Source: Desulforapulum sp034007745 (lineage in GTDB: Bacteria > Desulfobacterota > Desulfobacteria > Desulfobacterales > Desulfobacteraceae). From it: a stretch of 54,148 bases of DNA. The DNA lies in the NCBI GenBank assembly GCA_034007745.1, contig JAVEQI010000023.1:1-54148 (forward strand), in the 5' to 3' direction. Made by a program: the position numbers and the translations under genes. Positions 34,453 to 43,564 of the stretch are shown in pieces. The notes below the pieces were generated by a model. It was not told where the DNA came from and made no database searches. It was given only the letters and a program-made list of their open reading frames with translations. The number at the start of each line of letters is the position of its first letter. Within the stretch, counting starts at the first letter, position 1.

Positions 34453-36801
34453 ATGTGGAAAGACTACTCTAGTATTCAGACTAAAATTTTAAAGGAAATG
34501 ACGTATATTCTCCTTATTTCCATAGGAGTATGGTGTTTCATATGGATACAGGGAGAATATTCTGCCTTTGAGTCGGAATCGGATTTATTACGTTCAGCCT
34601 ATATCCAGTCTCAAAAATCGGGAGTCAATCTGGATACAATCGAAGAAAAAATTGCTGAGAACAGAGAAACATTAATTCTTGGGCTTAAAAAAAGAGTTGC
34701 TCGAAGCGTGGTGGTCCTGGCTGGATTGTTGTTATTAGTTTATTTCTGGTCAAGGCGTATTTCAAATCAGATTCAACGATCAATCCTCATTTTTTCATCT
34801 TTTCTGGAAGAGGCAAGAACAGATTCTGCTCTTATAGATCTTGATAAAATTCAGCTGAAAGAATTCAAGGATATCGCAGTATCCACAAACAAAATGCTGG
34901 AGGACAGAAGAAAGGCAAATGAAAAATTGCGCAAGAGTGAAGAAAAATTCAGAGAGATATTCAATACAAGCCCTGACTCAATTAATCTCAACAGCTTAGA
35001 AAGCGGGAAATATCTTGACATCAACGAAGGCTTTACAAATCTCACGGGATACTCCAGGGAGGATGTTATTGGAAAAACTTCCCAGGAGATTAATATCTGG
35101 AACGATCTAAAAGATATAGATCGTCTGGTTGCAGGGGTTAAAAAAGATGGAATAGTCAAGAATCTGGAAGCTGTTTTCAAAACAAAGGACGGTCAAACAG
35201 TAATAGGTCTTATGTCTGCATGCCTGTTAAATATCGATGATAAACCTGTAATCCTTTCAGTCACGAATGATATCACACACCGCGAACAGATGCTGACTGA
35301 TCATAAACGATTTTTAACGGCAATTGAGCAATTGGCAGAGAGTATTGTCATAACCGATATTCAAGGCAGAATCGAATATGTCAATCCGGCCTTTGAAAAG
35401 ATTACCGGCTACTCAGCCGAAAAGGCTCTCAACCAGAACCCGCGGATTCTGAAAAGCGGAGAGCACGACCGATCCTTTTACCACACACTCTGGGAGACCA
35501 TTACATCGGGCAAAACCTGGAAGGGTAGAATGATTAACAAGAAAAAAAATGGGACCTTTTACAGTGAAGAATCCACCATTTCACCCGTGTTTGATAAAAC
35601 TGGAGGGATCATAAATTTTGTAGCGGTTAAAAGGGATATAACCGATGAAATCCAGATGGAAAAAAGGTTGCAGCAATCCCAGAGAATGGAAGCCATTGGT
35701 ACGCTTGCAGGTGGAATTGCCCACGATTTCAACAATATTCTTTTTCCCATTCTCGGCCATACAGAAATTCTGATTGAAGATTCCCCGGCAGAGGGACCTT
35801 TGCGAGACAGCCTGAATCAGATTTATACCAGTGCATTAAGAGCAAAAGATCTGGTACGGCAGATTCTTGCCTTTTCACTCCAGAAGAATAATGAGTTAAA
35901 GGCGATGAAGATGCAGCCCATTATCGAAGAGGCTCTTAAAATGCTGAGATCAACCGTTCCAACCACCATAGAAATAACCTCCCATCTTGACAGGGAGTGT
36001 GGTTTTATAAAGGCAGATCCTACACAAATTCATCAAATTATAATGAACCTTGCAACCAATGCCTACCACGCCATGGAGGATGATGGAGGAAAACTCATAA
36101 TAGAGCTTAAATCTATCGATTTGGGTAAGTATGACCTTATCAATCCTGATATGTCACCTGGATCATATGCCTGTTTATCGGTCAAAGATACGGGTAAAGG
36201 GATGAATCAACAGATAATTGAAAAGATATTCGACCCGTTTTTTACCACAAAAGAAACCGGCAAGGGAACGGGAATGGGACTATCGGTCGTTCACGGTATT
36301 ATAAAAAGTATGAAAGGCTCAATCCAGGTCAATAGTCAACCTGGTAAAGGAACCCAATTTTACGTCTATCTGCCGATTGTCAGGAAAACTCTTCAAACGC
36401 AACCACCCATGACAGACAAGTCCATACAGGGTGGTTCTGAACAAATACTCTTGGTAGATGATGAGCAAGGCATCATTACAATGGTAAAATGGGCTCTTGA
36501 ACGTCTGGGGTATCAAGTCACGGCACATACGAGCAGCACCAAAGCCCTCGAGGTTTTTAAAAACAGTTCGGATAAATTTGATCTGGTTATTACAGATATG
36601 ACCATGCCGATCATGCCGGGTGACAAGCTTGCAGTTGAACTGATCAAGGTTCGCCCGGACATTCCAATATTCCTCTGTACGGGATTCAGCGGAGCCCTAA
36701 CCCAGGAGAGGATCAAATCCCACGGCATAAAAGGTCTCCTATTAAAGCCAATCATCATTAAGGACCTTGCAGAAAAAATTAGAGAGGCTCTGGATGAGTG
36801 A
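34453..36801 (+). CDS. Hybrid sensor histidine kinase with two PAS domains and a receiver
   Basis: This 782-residue membrane signalling protein has spans at about 17-33 and 84-99 with a short periplasmic loop. A helical linker is followed by PAS domains at about 165-280 and 285-400. HisKA follows with phospho-accepting His424 in GGIAHDFNNIL, then HATPase with MNLATNAYHAM, DTGKG (579-583) and GTGMGL. A C-terminal receiver has ILLVDDEQ and phospho-Asp715 (LVITDMTMP). The signal and the output partner are unknown; no response regulator with an output domain is adjacent. GAGGGA precedes the ATG. Its 3' end overlaps the convergent jetD gene by 23 bases. Confidence 0.93.
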   Translation: MWKDYSSIQTKILKEMTYILLISIGVWCFIWIQGEYSAFESESDLLRSAYIQSQKSGVNLDTIEEKIAENRETLILGLKKRVARSVVVLAGLLLLVYFWSRRISNQIQRSILIFSSFLEEARTDSALIDLDKIQLKEFKDIAVSTNKMLEDRRKANEKLRKSEEKFREIFNTSPDSINLNSLESGKYLDINEGFTNLTGYSREDVIGKTSQEINIWNDLKDIDRLVAGVKKDGIVKNLEAVFKTKDGQTVIGLMSACLLNIDDKPVILSVTNDITHREQMLTDHKRFLTAIEQLAESIVITDIQGRIEYVNPAFEKITGYSAEKALNQNPRILKSGEHDRSFYHTLWETITSGKTWKGRMINKKKNGTFYSEESTISPVFDKTGGIINFVAVKRDITDEIQMEKRLQQSQRMEAIGTLAGGIAHDFNNILFPILGHTEILIEDSPAEGPLRDSLNQIYTSALRAKDLVRQILAFSLQKNNELKAMKMQPIIEEALKMLRSTVPTTIEITSHLDRECGFIKADPTQIHQIIMNLATNAYHAMEDDGGKLIIELKSIDLGKYDLINPDMSPGSYACLSVKDTGKGMNQQIIEKIFDPFFTTKETGKGTGMGLSVVHGIIKSMKGSIQVNSQPGKGTQFYVYLPIVRKTLQTQPPMTDKSIQGGSEQILLVDDEQGIITMVKWALERLGYQVTAHTSSTKALEVFKNSSDKFDLVITDMTMPIMPGDKLAVELIKVRPDIPIFLCTGFSGALTQERIKSHGIKGLLLKPIIIKDLAEKIREALDE

Positions 36802-37654
36802 GCAGGGCTTCCTGGTCCAAACCGCCGTTATACCTGTCCATCAGGTGCATGATCTTGAGGAAATCTTTGTCTTTGCCGCTTCTAACCTTGCAGGTTCTAA
36901 GGGTATTTAACACGGAGGACTGGTCTTCCAGGCGCTTCTGGTTTGCGTACCGGGCAAAAAGCTCTTCCAGATTGTCCGGCATATACAGGGAGACACGGCC
37001 GGGGCATGCCTCACTGAGGCGAAGATAGTCCTGAATGCCGACGGGATCATAATCTCCCGCATGGATAAACACGGCCTTTTCCATAGCATCCGATGACAAC
37101 CATTGAAGCAGAAGATTGCTGATGCGGCCCCCGGTATAGACGGCCAGACAGGTCCCAGGGATGACCGTTTCTATATGAAAAAGCACCTCGCTGTTTTCAA
37201 CAGTAACTACCGTGCCTTGAAAAGACCATCGGCTATCCCTTCCCAGACGGAGGCCGGCACCGCCCGCAAAGGCTGTAAGGCTTGCAACAGGAAGCACACG
37301 ATCATCCCAGGTCAGCCGGGCATTTTTAAATCCCCTGACAAACAAAGGCAGGTGGCTGCTTTTTGAGCCGTGGGCATCCTTGGTATACAGGACAGACCGA
37401 TTGCGAGGTACAAAGGACGATGCAGCCAGGGGTTCCAGACCTGAAGGAAATTGTGACTGACTGAATCGATAAAGCCCGTCCCGGTCCAATACCCGCCATC
37501 TTTGACCGGCACCGGAACGCTCCTGAACTATAACGCCTGCGTCAACCAGGGGCTGGAGGCGCAGGTGCATTTTTTTTGACTTCAGCCTGCTTGCCGGGAT
37601 GGAACCCCTGTTGCAAAACTCACTCAGGATGGCTGCAAATGGATCACGTCTCAT
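36779..37654 (-). CDS. jetD: Wadjet system protein JetD (Toprim-fold nuclease subunit)
   Basis: JetD is the nuclease of Wadjet, related to the catalytic part of topoisomerase VI subunit A; in characterised systems it cuts circular plasmid DNA after the SMC complex extrudes a loop. This 291-residue protein has an N-terminal winged-helix region (residues 1-60: SILSEFCNRG-like start, SRLKSKKMHLRLQPLVDAGV) and a Toprim domain. The Toprim acid is Glu in TVENSEVLF and the DxD is GDYDPVGIQDY near residue 200. The start overlaps the jetC stop as ATGA. It is last in the jetA-B-C-D operon. Confidence 0.85.
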   Translation of the reverse strand: MRRDPFAAILSEFCNRGSIPASRLKSKKMHLRLQPLVDAGVIVQERSGAGQRWRVLDRDGLYRFSQSQFPSGLEPLAASSFVPRNRSVLYTKDAHGSKSSHLPLFVRGFKNARLTWDDRVLPVASLTAFAGGAGLRLGRDSRWSFQGTVVTVENSEVLFHIETVIPGTCLAVYTGGRISNLLLQWLSSDAMEKAVFIHAGDYDPVGIQDYLRLSEACPGRVSLYMPDNLEELFARYANQKRLEDQSSVLNTLRTCKVRSGKDKDFLKIMHLMDRYNGGLDQEALLTHPEPL

Positions 37655-40401
37655 GAATCGTCCTTCTCCTTCTCCTTCTCCTTCTCCTGCTCGTTCTCGT
37701 TATCTGGCATGGACCGGTCTATCTCCATACGAAAATGGGGTTTCATCCATATCCTTCCCTGGTGCTGCTTCATGAAATAGAGGATATCGGCAGCATCCAC
37801 GGCAACCGTACCGGCAAGGAGAGGTGTAAAACCAAGGTCTTTCGACACCTGAAGGATGGACTGAAGATTTTCCGAGCTGAGGTTGGGAGCCTCGTCCAGA
37901 TAATAGGGAATGCGAAACGTTTTCTTGCCAAACAGGGATTTTAAAAGAATCAGGTTCACCAGGATCTTTATGGTGATGGTGGTGCCGTTGGATTCAATTG
38001 CGTCCAAATTGGGATAAGTGGTTACGTTGCCATCAGAGTTTTCCACCACAAAATGGAGGGTAAACAGATCTCTTAAATGCAGGCTTGGAATATTCTTCAG
38101 AATTTCGGAAAATTCCGTATAAATCTTTTCCTGGGCATCCATGTCGGCAAACAGGGGAGATTCCTGGTTGATTGCAATCTGCTTGACCTTCCCGACCCAT
38201 TTATGTTCATCAACCACCTGCAGCTGCAGCTTTGTCAGGTTGGATATGGAGACCTTGCCAAGCTGACGGTTCAAGGCTGTGATCCGGCTCTTAAAGGTCT
38301 CATAGGAGTTGTTGAGCTCCTTAAAGGAGTTTCCGAACCCGGCCACAAGGTCTTGCCAGTCATGGGAGTTGGCCTTTTCCTTTTCCTCCAGCCCCTCCAG
38401 CTCCTCGGCCAGGTAGCAGACGGTTTCTTGATCATTGCCCCTGGAGTAACTTCCTGATGTCTTGGAATTGATCTTAAAAACCAGATTGTTCACCTCCCGG
38501 GCAATCGCATCCTCTTCAGTGCGATATGCCCCGTAAGAGTGTATCAGGTCCTCCATTCCCCTTTGTTCAAGGCCGGACTGGTCAATCCCCTCCCACTCCG
38601 GGGCAGGGGGAACCAATGCCTGAACCCTATCCACAATATTTTGATAAAGCCTTGCCTTCTCTCGCTTTTCAAGGTCTATTAGACTCTTTTTTTTATCCAG
38701 CTCCTGGGTCTGGGTATGGTTGTCTGTCAACTCCTTGGCAAGCTCCTCCAGCTCTTTTTCCAGCTTCTTTTTCGATGCTTCCCATTTTGGCAGTTTTTCT
38801 TTTTTTTCCAGAAACTGTTCAAATTCAAAAAGCTGTTTTTGCAATGCCTTGTTACTCTCACTCAGCCGTTCTTTTTTGGCTTTCAGTTCAGCCGCATTTT
38901 CAGCAGCTTCCAGCCGCTGTTCGAGCTCGGCAAGCTCTGTTGCCCCTTCATCAAGGCTCTCCTTGATTCTATCAGGGTCGGTGAACGTTGCAGAGTCCGG
39001 ACTTTTCAAGCCTTTCAGCAGCAGATCCACAGACTCTTCCCGGTATCGACCCCCATCATCCATGCCCTTGAGCAAGGCGTTCAGCCGCTGCTCCAGCAGT
39101 GCCCCGTCCTTGATGACAAATCCGTTCTCTCCCTTTTCAAGGCGGAGCATTTCAGGATTCAGCAGGGTAAAAAGACGGTCTACCTGATAATCGGAAAACC
39201 GTTTTTTTAAATGGGTAACCAGCAGGTTCTGGGTCTGTTCAAGGAGCCGTCGTTCCTTTTTCATGATCGTATTTTTGACATCTATTCTTTCTTTAAGCCG
39301 CTTAGGATTGTCCACAGAAGCCGTTTTCAAGCGAGCCCCAAGCTCAATCTCCTCCTCCTCCTGGGTGGCAAGGGTGGCCATAGTGATTTCGGAGGAAAAG
39401 GAAGCAAAGGTTTTTCCCAGGGTGTGAATCTCGCTGATATTAATATTAAAGCCCCCCATCTCGTTATGTGCGGTGTCCCTTTTATCTTGCAATTCATCAG
39501 CATACTTTTTCAGGCCGACCTGCTTTTCGTTAAGCTCTTTAAGTTCCCGGTCCCACGCTTCGTTCCTGGCCTGGTAACGGTTCCCGTGAACTTCTAGTCT
39601 CTGTTCAATAACGGCAAACAATGGGGGCAGGATCCCGTGGAGTTCCGCCTGACGTTTGATCTTTTCCTGGGCATCCTCCACCATGGGTTTTACCGACGCC
39701 AAAAGCCTGATACCCTCCCGCTGTCTCAGAATCTCCCTGAACCTCTTCCCATAGGAGTCGGTTAGATCGATATGGTCCAGGGAAAAAGAATTCTGGTACA
39801 CCTTGAGCAGCACCTCCTTGAGCTCATCCTGGCGCAGATTATTAAGATGCAGAAGATTCTTAAAGACAGCCTGGAAGCTTGGATAGTGGTTGCTGTCGCT
39901 CAGGGGGATAAACCCTAGAAAGACCCCTTTGCTATCCCCTATACCTGTAAGTGCAGCCTTGAGATGCCGGGGTTCGAGGGTGGTGAAGTTCTTTGCCACG
40001 AGAAGGGTCTTAATGGCTTCAAACTCCCGAACCCTGTTCTCCCCGTCAACGAACATCTCTTTTTCAAATGTTCCCTCAAAGGCAAACCGCTCGATATTGT
40101 GGTTTTTAATCGGCCCCATGCCGTGGGCTCCAAGCACCCTGTACCCTGTGGGGGTGATGATTTCCAGGAGAACATAGCTGTACGTGTCTCGAAAATAGTA
40201 TGCCTTGGTTTCTTTCAAAGTCTTGGGAAAACTCATCTGTCTTTCATCGTCAATCAGGAGGAATTGTAAGGCATTGATCAGGGTTGTCTTGCCCACATTG
40301 TTGGCCCCCACCAGCTGGACAGGCCGATCGACCAATATTTCACCATACCCGTATTTCCCTGCATTGATCAGGATAAACCTTGAGGGACCTGTATCAATCA
40401 T
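37651..40401 (-). CDS. jetC: Wadjet SMC-like ATPase JetC
   Basis: This 916-residue MukB/SMC-like ATPase is the motor of Wadjet. Walker A is GANNVGKTTL near residues 32-41. The long middle (about 230-650) is heptad-rich coiled coil with a hinge-like break. Walker B is YYLDEAPNLSSENLQSIL near residue 825. It forms loops with the JetA kleisin and JetB. The ATG at 40401 has AGGAGG six to seven bases ahead and overlaps the jetB stop by 8 nt; an earlier in-frame start at 40470 is not preferred. The last 20 residues are an EKEKEKEK tail encoded by a hexanucleotide repeat. Confidence 0.88.
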   Translation of the reverse strand: MIDTGPSRFILINAGKYGYGEILVDRPVQLVGANNVGKTTLINALQFLLIDDERQMSFPKTLKETKAYYFRDTYSYVLLEIITPTGYRVLGAHGMGPIKNHNIERFAFEGTFEKEMFVDGENRVREFEAIKTLLVAKNFTTLEPRHLKAALTGIGDSKGVFLGFIPLSDSNHYPSFQAVFKNLLHLNNLRQDELKEVLLKVYQNSFSLDHIDLTDSYGKRFREILRQREGIRLLASVKPMVEDAQEKIKRQAELHGILPPLFAVIEQRLEVHGNRYQARNEAWDRELKELNEKQVGLKKYADELQDKRDTAHNEMGGFNINISEIHTLGKTFASFSSEITMATLATQEEEEIELGARLKTASVDNPKRLKERIDVKNTIMKKERRLLEQTQNLLVTHLKKRFSDYQVDRLFTLLNPEMLRLEKGENGFVIKDGALLEQRLNALLKGMDDGGRYREESVDLLLKGLKSPDSATFTDPDRIKESLDEGATELAELEQRLEAAENAAELKAKKERLSESNKALQKQLFEFEQFLEKKEKLPKWEASKKKLEKELEELAKELTDNHTQTQELDKKKSLIDLEKREKARLYQNIVDRVQALVPPAPEWEGIDQSGLEQRGMEDLIHSYGAYRTEEDAIAREVNNLVFKINSKTSGSYSRGNDQETVCYLAEELEGLEEKEKANSHDWQDLVAGFGNSFKELNNSYETFKSRITALNRQLGKVSISNLTKLQLQVVDEHKWVGKVKQIAINQESPLFADMDAQEKIYTEFSEILKNIPSLHLRDLFTLHFVVENSDGNVTTYPNLDAIESNGTTITIKILVNLILLKSLFGKKTFRIPYYLDEAPNLSSENLQSILQVSKDLGFTPLLAGTVAVDAADILYFMKQHQGRIWMKPHFRMEIDRSMPDNENEQEKEKEKEKDDS
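37661..37690. repeat. Hexanucleotide tandem repeat at the 3' end of jetC
   Basis: About four and a half copies of TCCTTC (plus-strand reading) run from 37661, followed by diverged copies. On the coding strand this encodes Glu-Lys repeats in the JetC C-terminal tail. Because the unit is six bases, changes in copy number keep the frame and the ATGA overlap with jetD. Confidence 0.8.
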
Positions 40402-40966
40402 CCATATCCTCCTCTTGCCCAAGGGCAGACACAAGCTCCGTGTCATTAACCTCATCCCCGGGATCGCCATCCCTCATGACCGTCAGACAGAGGTCAATAA
40501 ATCGGTACACCGGCGATCGGAACCGGAACTTACTGCCCCCAGAATATTCTGCAAAACCGTGTCTTGTAAGGGTATTGATGCTTTTCTCTACGGTGATGCC
40601 TGCCTCATCCATATAGCGCCGGAACCGTTTGCTTGTCTCGTGGGGCAGAGTGTCAATTGCGATATAACCCGATGTCAAAGCCTCTTCAACGGATCTGCCC
40701 TCGTTGGCCAGATGTTCGATCAAAATGAACATGAAAACTGCCATTCGTCTTGCAACAGTTGTAAACCCAAGGTCGCTGCGAAAATAAAAAAAATCCCTGG
40801 GATGTCTCACCAGGGTAAATCCCAGGTAATGAAAAAGTTCCCGAAAGGATTCGTACTCCATCAGAAGAGAGCGGTACAGATCTCCATCCTCGACACAGAT
40901 GTGTCTGCCCTTTCTGAGTTCGTCAAACACCACTGCCAGGTCTGGCAGGTCAAAGGGGCTTTTCAT
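40394..40966 (-). CDS. jetB: Wadjet protein JetB (MukE/MksE-like)
   Basis: This 190-residue protein resembles the MukE/MksE winged-helix (KITE) subunits that bridge the kleisin and SMC heads. Typical blocks are YRSLLMEYESFRELFHYLGFTLVRH and FFYFRSDLG followed by TTVARRMAVFMFILIEHLANEG, with late TRHGFAEYSGGSKFRFRSPVYRFIDLC. It sits in the order expected for Wadjet: its ATG overlaps the jetA stop by 4 nt, and its stop overlaps the jetC start by 8 nt. The C-terminal GQEEDMDD tail is acidic. Confidence 0.85.
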   Translation of the reverse strand: MKSPFDLPDLAVVFDELRKGRHICVEDGDLYRSLLMEYESFRELFHYLGFTLVRHPRDFFYFRSDLGFTTVARRMAVFMFILIEHLANEGRSVEEALTSGYIAIDTLPHETSKRFRRYMDEAGITVEKSINTLTRHGFAEYSGGSKFRFRSPVYRFIDLCLTVMRDGDPGDEVNDTELVSALGQEEDMDD

Positions 40967-42165
40967 GTCTGTTTCTCCACGGTCAAAGGGCAGGATTTAA
41001 TGGTGTAATGCCGGTGACGATATTTTTTCGGCTCATCCTTGAACCGAACCCTATACCCGTTATCCAGAACATGGACATAGGCATGGAGGAGCACCTCCAG
41101 GGAAGCATCAGCATAGTTTTCTAAAAGCCAGGCAAACCAGTCTTCAAGGGGCAAAGCGTCAATGATTTTCTCCCGCAACTGGTCCGGGTCAATGAAATCA
41201 ACCGGAATCTCATTCGAAATAGACTCTTGGATAACGCCTGGCGGTGCCGGGGTGTAGCCTGAAAGCTTGTGAAAATACCCTTCCAGCAAATCGTCGGAGA
41301 GCATGCCTTCCATACGCATGAAGGTGATGGGGAAATCCAGATCCAGATTTTTTACACCCTTATGGTCAATGATCTCCAAGGCCCGGGATGCCCCCTTGAG
41401 AATCTGGCTTTCCCGCTTCAATGTCCTGTATAGGGGTTCCACCTCCCGGCCGGATTCAATAAAATCAAACCGGACACTCTTTCTCAGCCGCAGCAGCCGA
41501 ACACTTGCACGGCTGAACTCCTCGGCCAGAAGACCGTGGGCAAGGAAAGTCCGCTGCCCTTCCTTAAACAATCGATGGAGTTGGTCAATCAAATTCTGGA
41601 TGGGCATTTTAATGTCAATAATTTCCCGAAGGGGAACAAGGTAACGCTCCCTGATCCGGTTGATGATCAAATACCGCTCCCTGACGCTTTTTTTTTCCAG
41701 GTTGGATTTGATCGCCAATGTCTGAACTGTTATCGCCTCAAGGTTGTCGGCCGAGTCGCTTCGCATTCGCTCAATAATATCGTTGCACTCATCCAGGATG
41801 CGAAGGGCACTACCAGTCTCTTTCCGGTCAATTGCACCGTCAAGATCCTGACTCATCTGCTCCAGGCTCTCCAGGTAGGAGCGTATGACGGCAACCGGTG
41901 TGAGCTGCTGCTTTCTGAGCAAAAAATCAAGAAACTTACGCACCGCCGGTACCAGTTCCTTGCTGGCCGTGGCATAGGGGGCCTCCTCCAGAAATCCAAG
42001 TGAGATAAGCTGACCTGCAGCATACTCAACAGCAGGAGATCCGCCTGTTCTGTGGCGCAGAATAAGCTGCCTCAGTTCCGCATCATTAACACACTTCCTG
42101 GTATGCAGGTCTTTGAGCAGACTGAAATTATCAGAACCGAATTTAAAGAAGTCTCTTGGATTAAT
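40963..42165 (-). CDS. jetA: Wadjet kleisin-like subunit JetA; no canonical start codon at expected position
   Basis: JetA is the MukF/kleisin-like subunit of Wadjet. The conserved-looking frame reads from about 42192 to the stop at 40963 without any ATG, GTG or TTG until a GTG at 41943, which would remove 74 residues of good coding sequence (LRQLILRHRTGGSPAVEY and onward). The best start is ATT at 42165, with GGGGGA six bases upstream; the protein would then begin I/M-NPRDFFKFGSDNFSLLKDL and have 400 residues. Alternatives are a CTG start, the short GTG form, or a start codon lost by mutation. The middle is helical. The 3' end couples to jetB. Confidence 0.7.
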   Translation of the reverse strand: MNPRDFFKFGSDNFSLLKDLHTRKCVNDAELRQLILRHRTGGSPAVEYAAGQLISLGFLEEAPYATASKELVPAVRKFLDFLLRKQQLTPVAVIRSYLESLEQMSQDLDGAIDRKETGSALRILDECNDIIERMRSDSADNLEAITVQTLAIKSNLEKKSVRERYLIINRIRERYLVPLREIIDIKMPIQNLIDQLHRLFKEGQRTFLAHGLLAEEFSRASVRLLRLRKSVRFDFIESGREVEPLYRTLKRESQILKGASRALEIIDHKGVKNLDLDFPITFMRMEGMLSDDLLEGYFHKLSGYTPAPPGVIQESISNEIPVDFIDPDQLREKIIDALPLEDWFAWLLENYADASLEVLLHAYVHVLDNGYRVRFKDEPKKYRHRHYTIKSCPLTVEKQT

Positions 42166-42308
42166 CCTTGTTCCCCCATTATTCGATGATGGTCATGGCT
42201 ATCTGTTTCTTTGTTTACCCAATAAAAGACAAAAGCAGAAGCATCACCAGGAAACAATTAGCACATTAATCCAAATTATTCATCCTGTTTTCAGTCATAT
42301 TTTTAGAT

Positions 42309-43334
42309 TCAGGGTTTGGTGAGACCGGCCACCTCATAGGGATTAAAGCCTGCAGTGGTCATTTCCCGGGCCATTTCAGGGGTAACGTCAAACTCTTTGG
42401 CAATGTTCACAAAACGCCGGGGTTGGTCAAGGTAATCCACAATGGCCAGTACAAGGGCGGCCTTGGGGGTGTCCTTTGGAGCAAGCTGGTTGATTTTGTC
42501 AAAATCAAAGGAAAAGGCAACCCCTCTGCCCGCCCCCGTTCGATTATCTGTTATCAAAAGGATACCTGCCGGATGATCCACAGAGATTTTATCCTTCTGG
42601 GTCTGGGTCAAATTATTCACGATCATTCCGCCCTTGCCGGGAGTCAGGTCCAAAATCGCCTGGAACGCATCCTCCTTGCACCAGACAGGAGCTGATATCA
42701 TGGTGTATTTTTCACCCTCTTTTAATGGATATTTGTCCATAATCAGCCTGGAGATCAGGTAGCCGGAACTTACCCCCGGGCAGAGGTGATTATGAATTTC
42801 TGCGCATTTAAGATAGTCGTAGGGTGTACCTATTGCCCAGGACCCGGCAATGGTTGCAATGGTAAAAAGCTCTGGCTTACAGGTCAGCCCTTCCGTCCCT
42901 TTCCAGAAGGCATTGCTGGAAAGGTTTGATCGGGATAGTTCGAGCCGTTCCACTGTAAAGCCATCTTTTTCCATGGACATGACCACTGCATCACCGGTGG
43001 CTTTGTGAAAAAGAGTGATGCTTAACGGCGAATACTGGGGACGCTGGAAAAAGAGCAGATTCTGGCTGCCCACAGAACACCCTGTCAGATCCTGAATGGA
43101 TTTGAGACAATCAATTCCCGGCTGTCCATTGTATTTCACATAGGGCGCATTTGTCAGACACAGGAGGTCTTGGCTGCCCTTGACTGCTGAAATATCCGTC
43201 ATGGCCTTGGCTATCATCCGGTTAAACGACGAATCTGTTAGGCTGGTTTGTGTACTGACCGATGCACCGACTGGCCCTGCAATAACAAGGGAAACGACCA
43301 GTAATGCAACAACATGTTTAAAAACTTGCTTCAT
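42309..43334 (-). CDS. FmdE-like domain protein, exported
   Basis: This 341-residue protein has a signal peptide (residues 1-24, MKQVFKHVVALLVVSLVIAGPVGA). Its central domain resembles the FmdE family, small proteins linked to formylmethanofuran dehydrogenase and molybdenum/tungsten handling, with the Cys/His core CAEIHNHLC at residues 177-185 and CPGVSSGYLISRL. A metal-binding role outside the cytoplasm is likely. The exact substrate is unknown. An upstream in-frame start at 43409 is rejected because ATG 43334 has AGGAGG at about eight bases and begins the signal peptide. It is divergent from the XRE regulator gene and 143 bases from the jetA start. Confidence 0.8.
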   Translation of the reverse strand: MKQVFKHVVALLVVSLVIAGPVGASVSTQTSLTDSSFNRMIAKAMTDISAVKGSQDLLCLTNAPYVKYNGQPGIDCLKSIQDLTGCSVGSQNLLFFQRPQYSPLSITLFHKATGDAVVMSMEKDGFTVERLELSRSNLSSNAFWKGTEGLTCKPELFTIATIAGSWAIGTPYDYLKCAEIHNHLCPGVSSGYLISRLIMDKYPLKEGEKYTMISAPVWCKEDAFQAILDLTPGKGGMIVNNLTQTQKDKISVDHPAGILLITDNRTGAGRGVAFSFDFDKINQLAPKDTPKAALVLAIVDYLDQPRRFVNIAKEFDVTPEMAREMTTAGFNPYEVAGLTKP

Positions 43335-43369
43335 CTTTAATGCCTCCTTCAAGTTGTGGGTGTAAAAAA

Positions 43370-43434
43370 CCGTCTGTTTTTCCATGCCCGGAAACAAAAA
43401 AAGCCACAAAGGAAAACAGACTGTTTTTCAGTCT
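43370..43434 (-). promoter_or_regulatory. Structured 5' leader of the FmdE-like gene with competing hairpins
   Basis: On the coding (minus) strand the leader can form hairpin A, AGACTG-AAAAA-CAGTCT (43434 to 43418), followed by a T-rich stretch. It can instead form hairpin B, in which CAGTCTGTTTTCC (43423-43411) pairs with GGAAAAACAGACGG (43383-43370) with one bulge. The two share CAGTCTG, so they exclude each other. This is the layout of an attenuator or riboswitch expression platform 36-100 bases before the start. No known riboswitch class was recognised. Confidence 0.45.
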
Positions 43435-43494
43435 AAGACCTTCATGGCTTTGGATTTACTATTTTATTTGCTGCTTGTTCTCGCTTTTTTACGA

Positions 43495-43507
43495 CATCTT
43501 CAAGATG
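43495..43507. promoter_or_regulatory. Palindromic operator-like site CATCTTCAAGATG
   Basis: This is a perfect 6-bp dyad around one central base, in the 350-base gap between the divergent FmdE-like and XRE regulator genes. Together with the TTACACAGTGTAA site it is a candidate binding site for the regulator. No experimental support. Confidence 0.35.
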
Positions 43508-43564
43508 CCTTTTATCAGAGCTTTATTACACCAACCCCAGGGTGTCAACACAAATAATCCCATT

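Noticed and set aside
38716..39210. Phe/Leu-rich open frames antisense to jetC that look like membrane proteins
   Set aside because: They are the complement of the Glu/Lys-rich coiled coil of JetC; Lys and Glu codons read backwards give Phe, Leu and Ser.
42072..42257. ATG-started 61-codon frame covering the 5' part of jetA
   Set aside because: It is in another frame from the coding-like jetA N-terminus and has no resemblance to a protein family. A frameshifted jetA start from the ATG near 42177 cannot be fully excluded, but the ATT start is simpler.
43335..43450. Known molybdenum cofactor riboswitch
   Set aside because: The conserved core of that class could not be recognised; only competing hairpins are evident.
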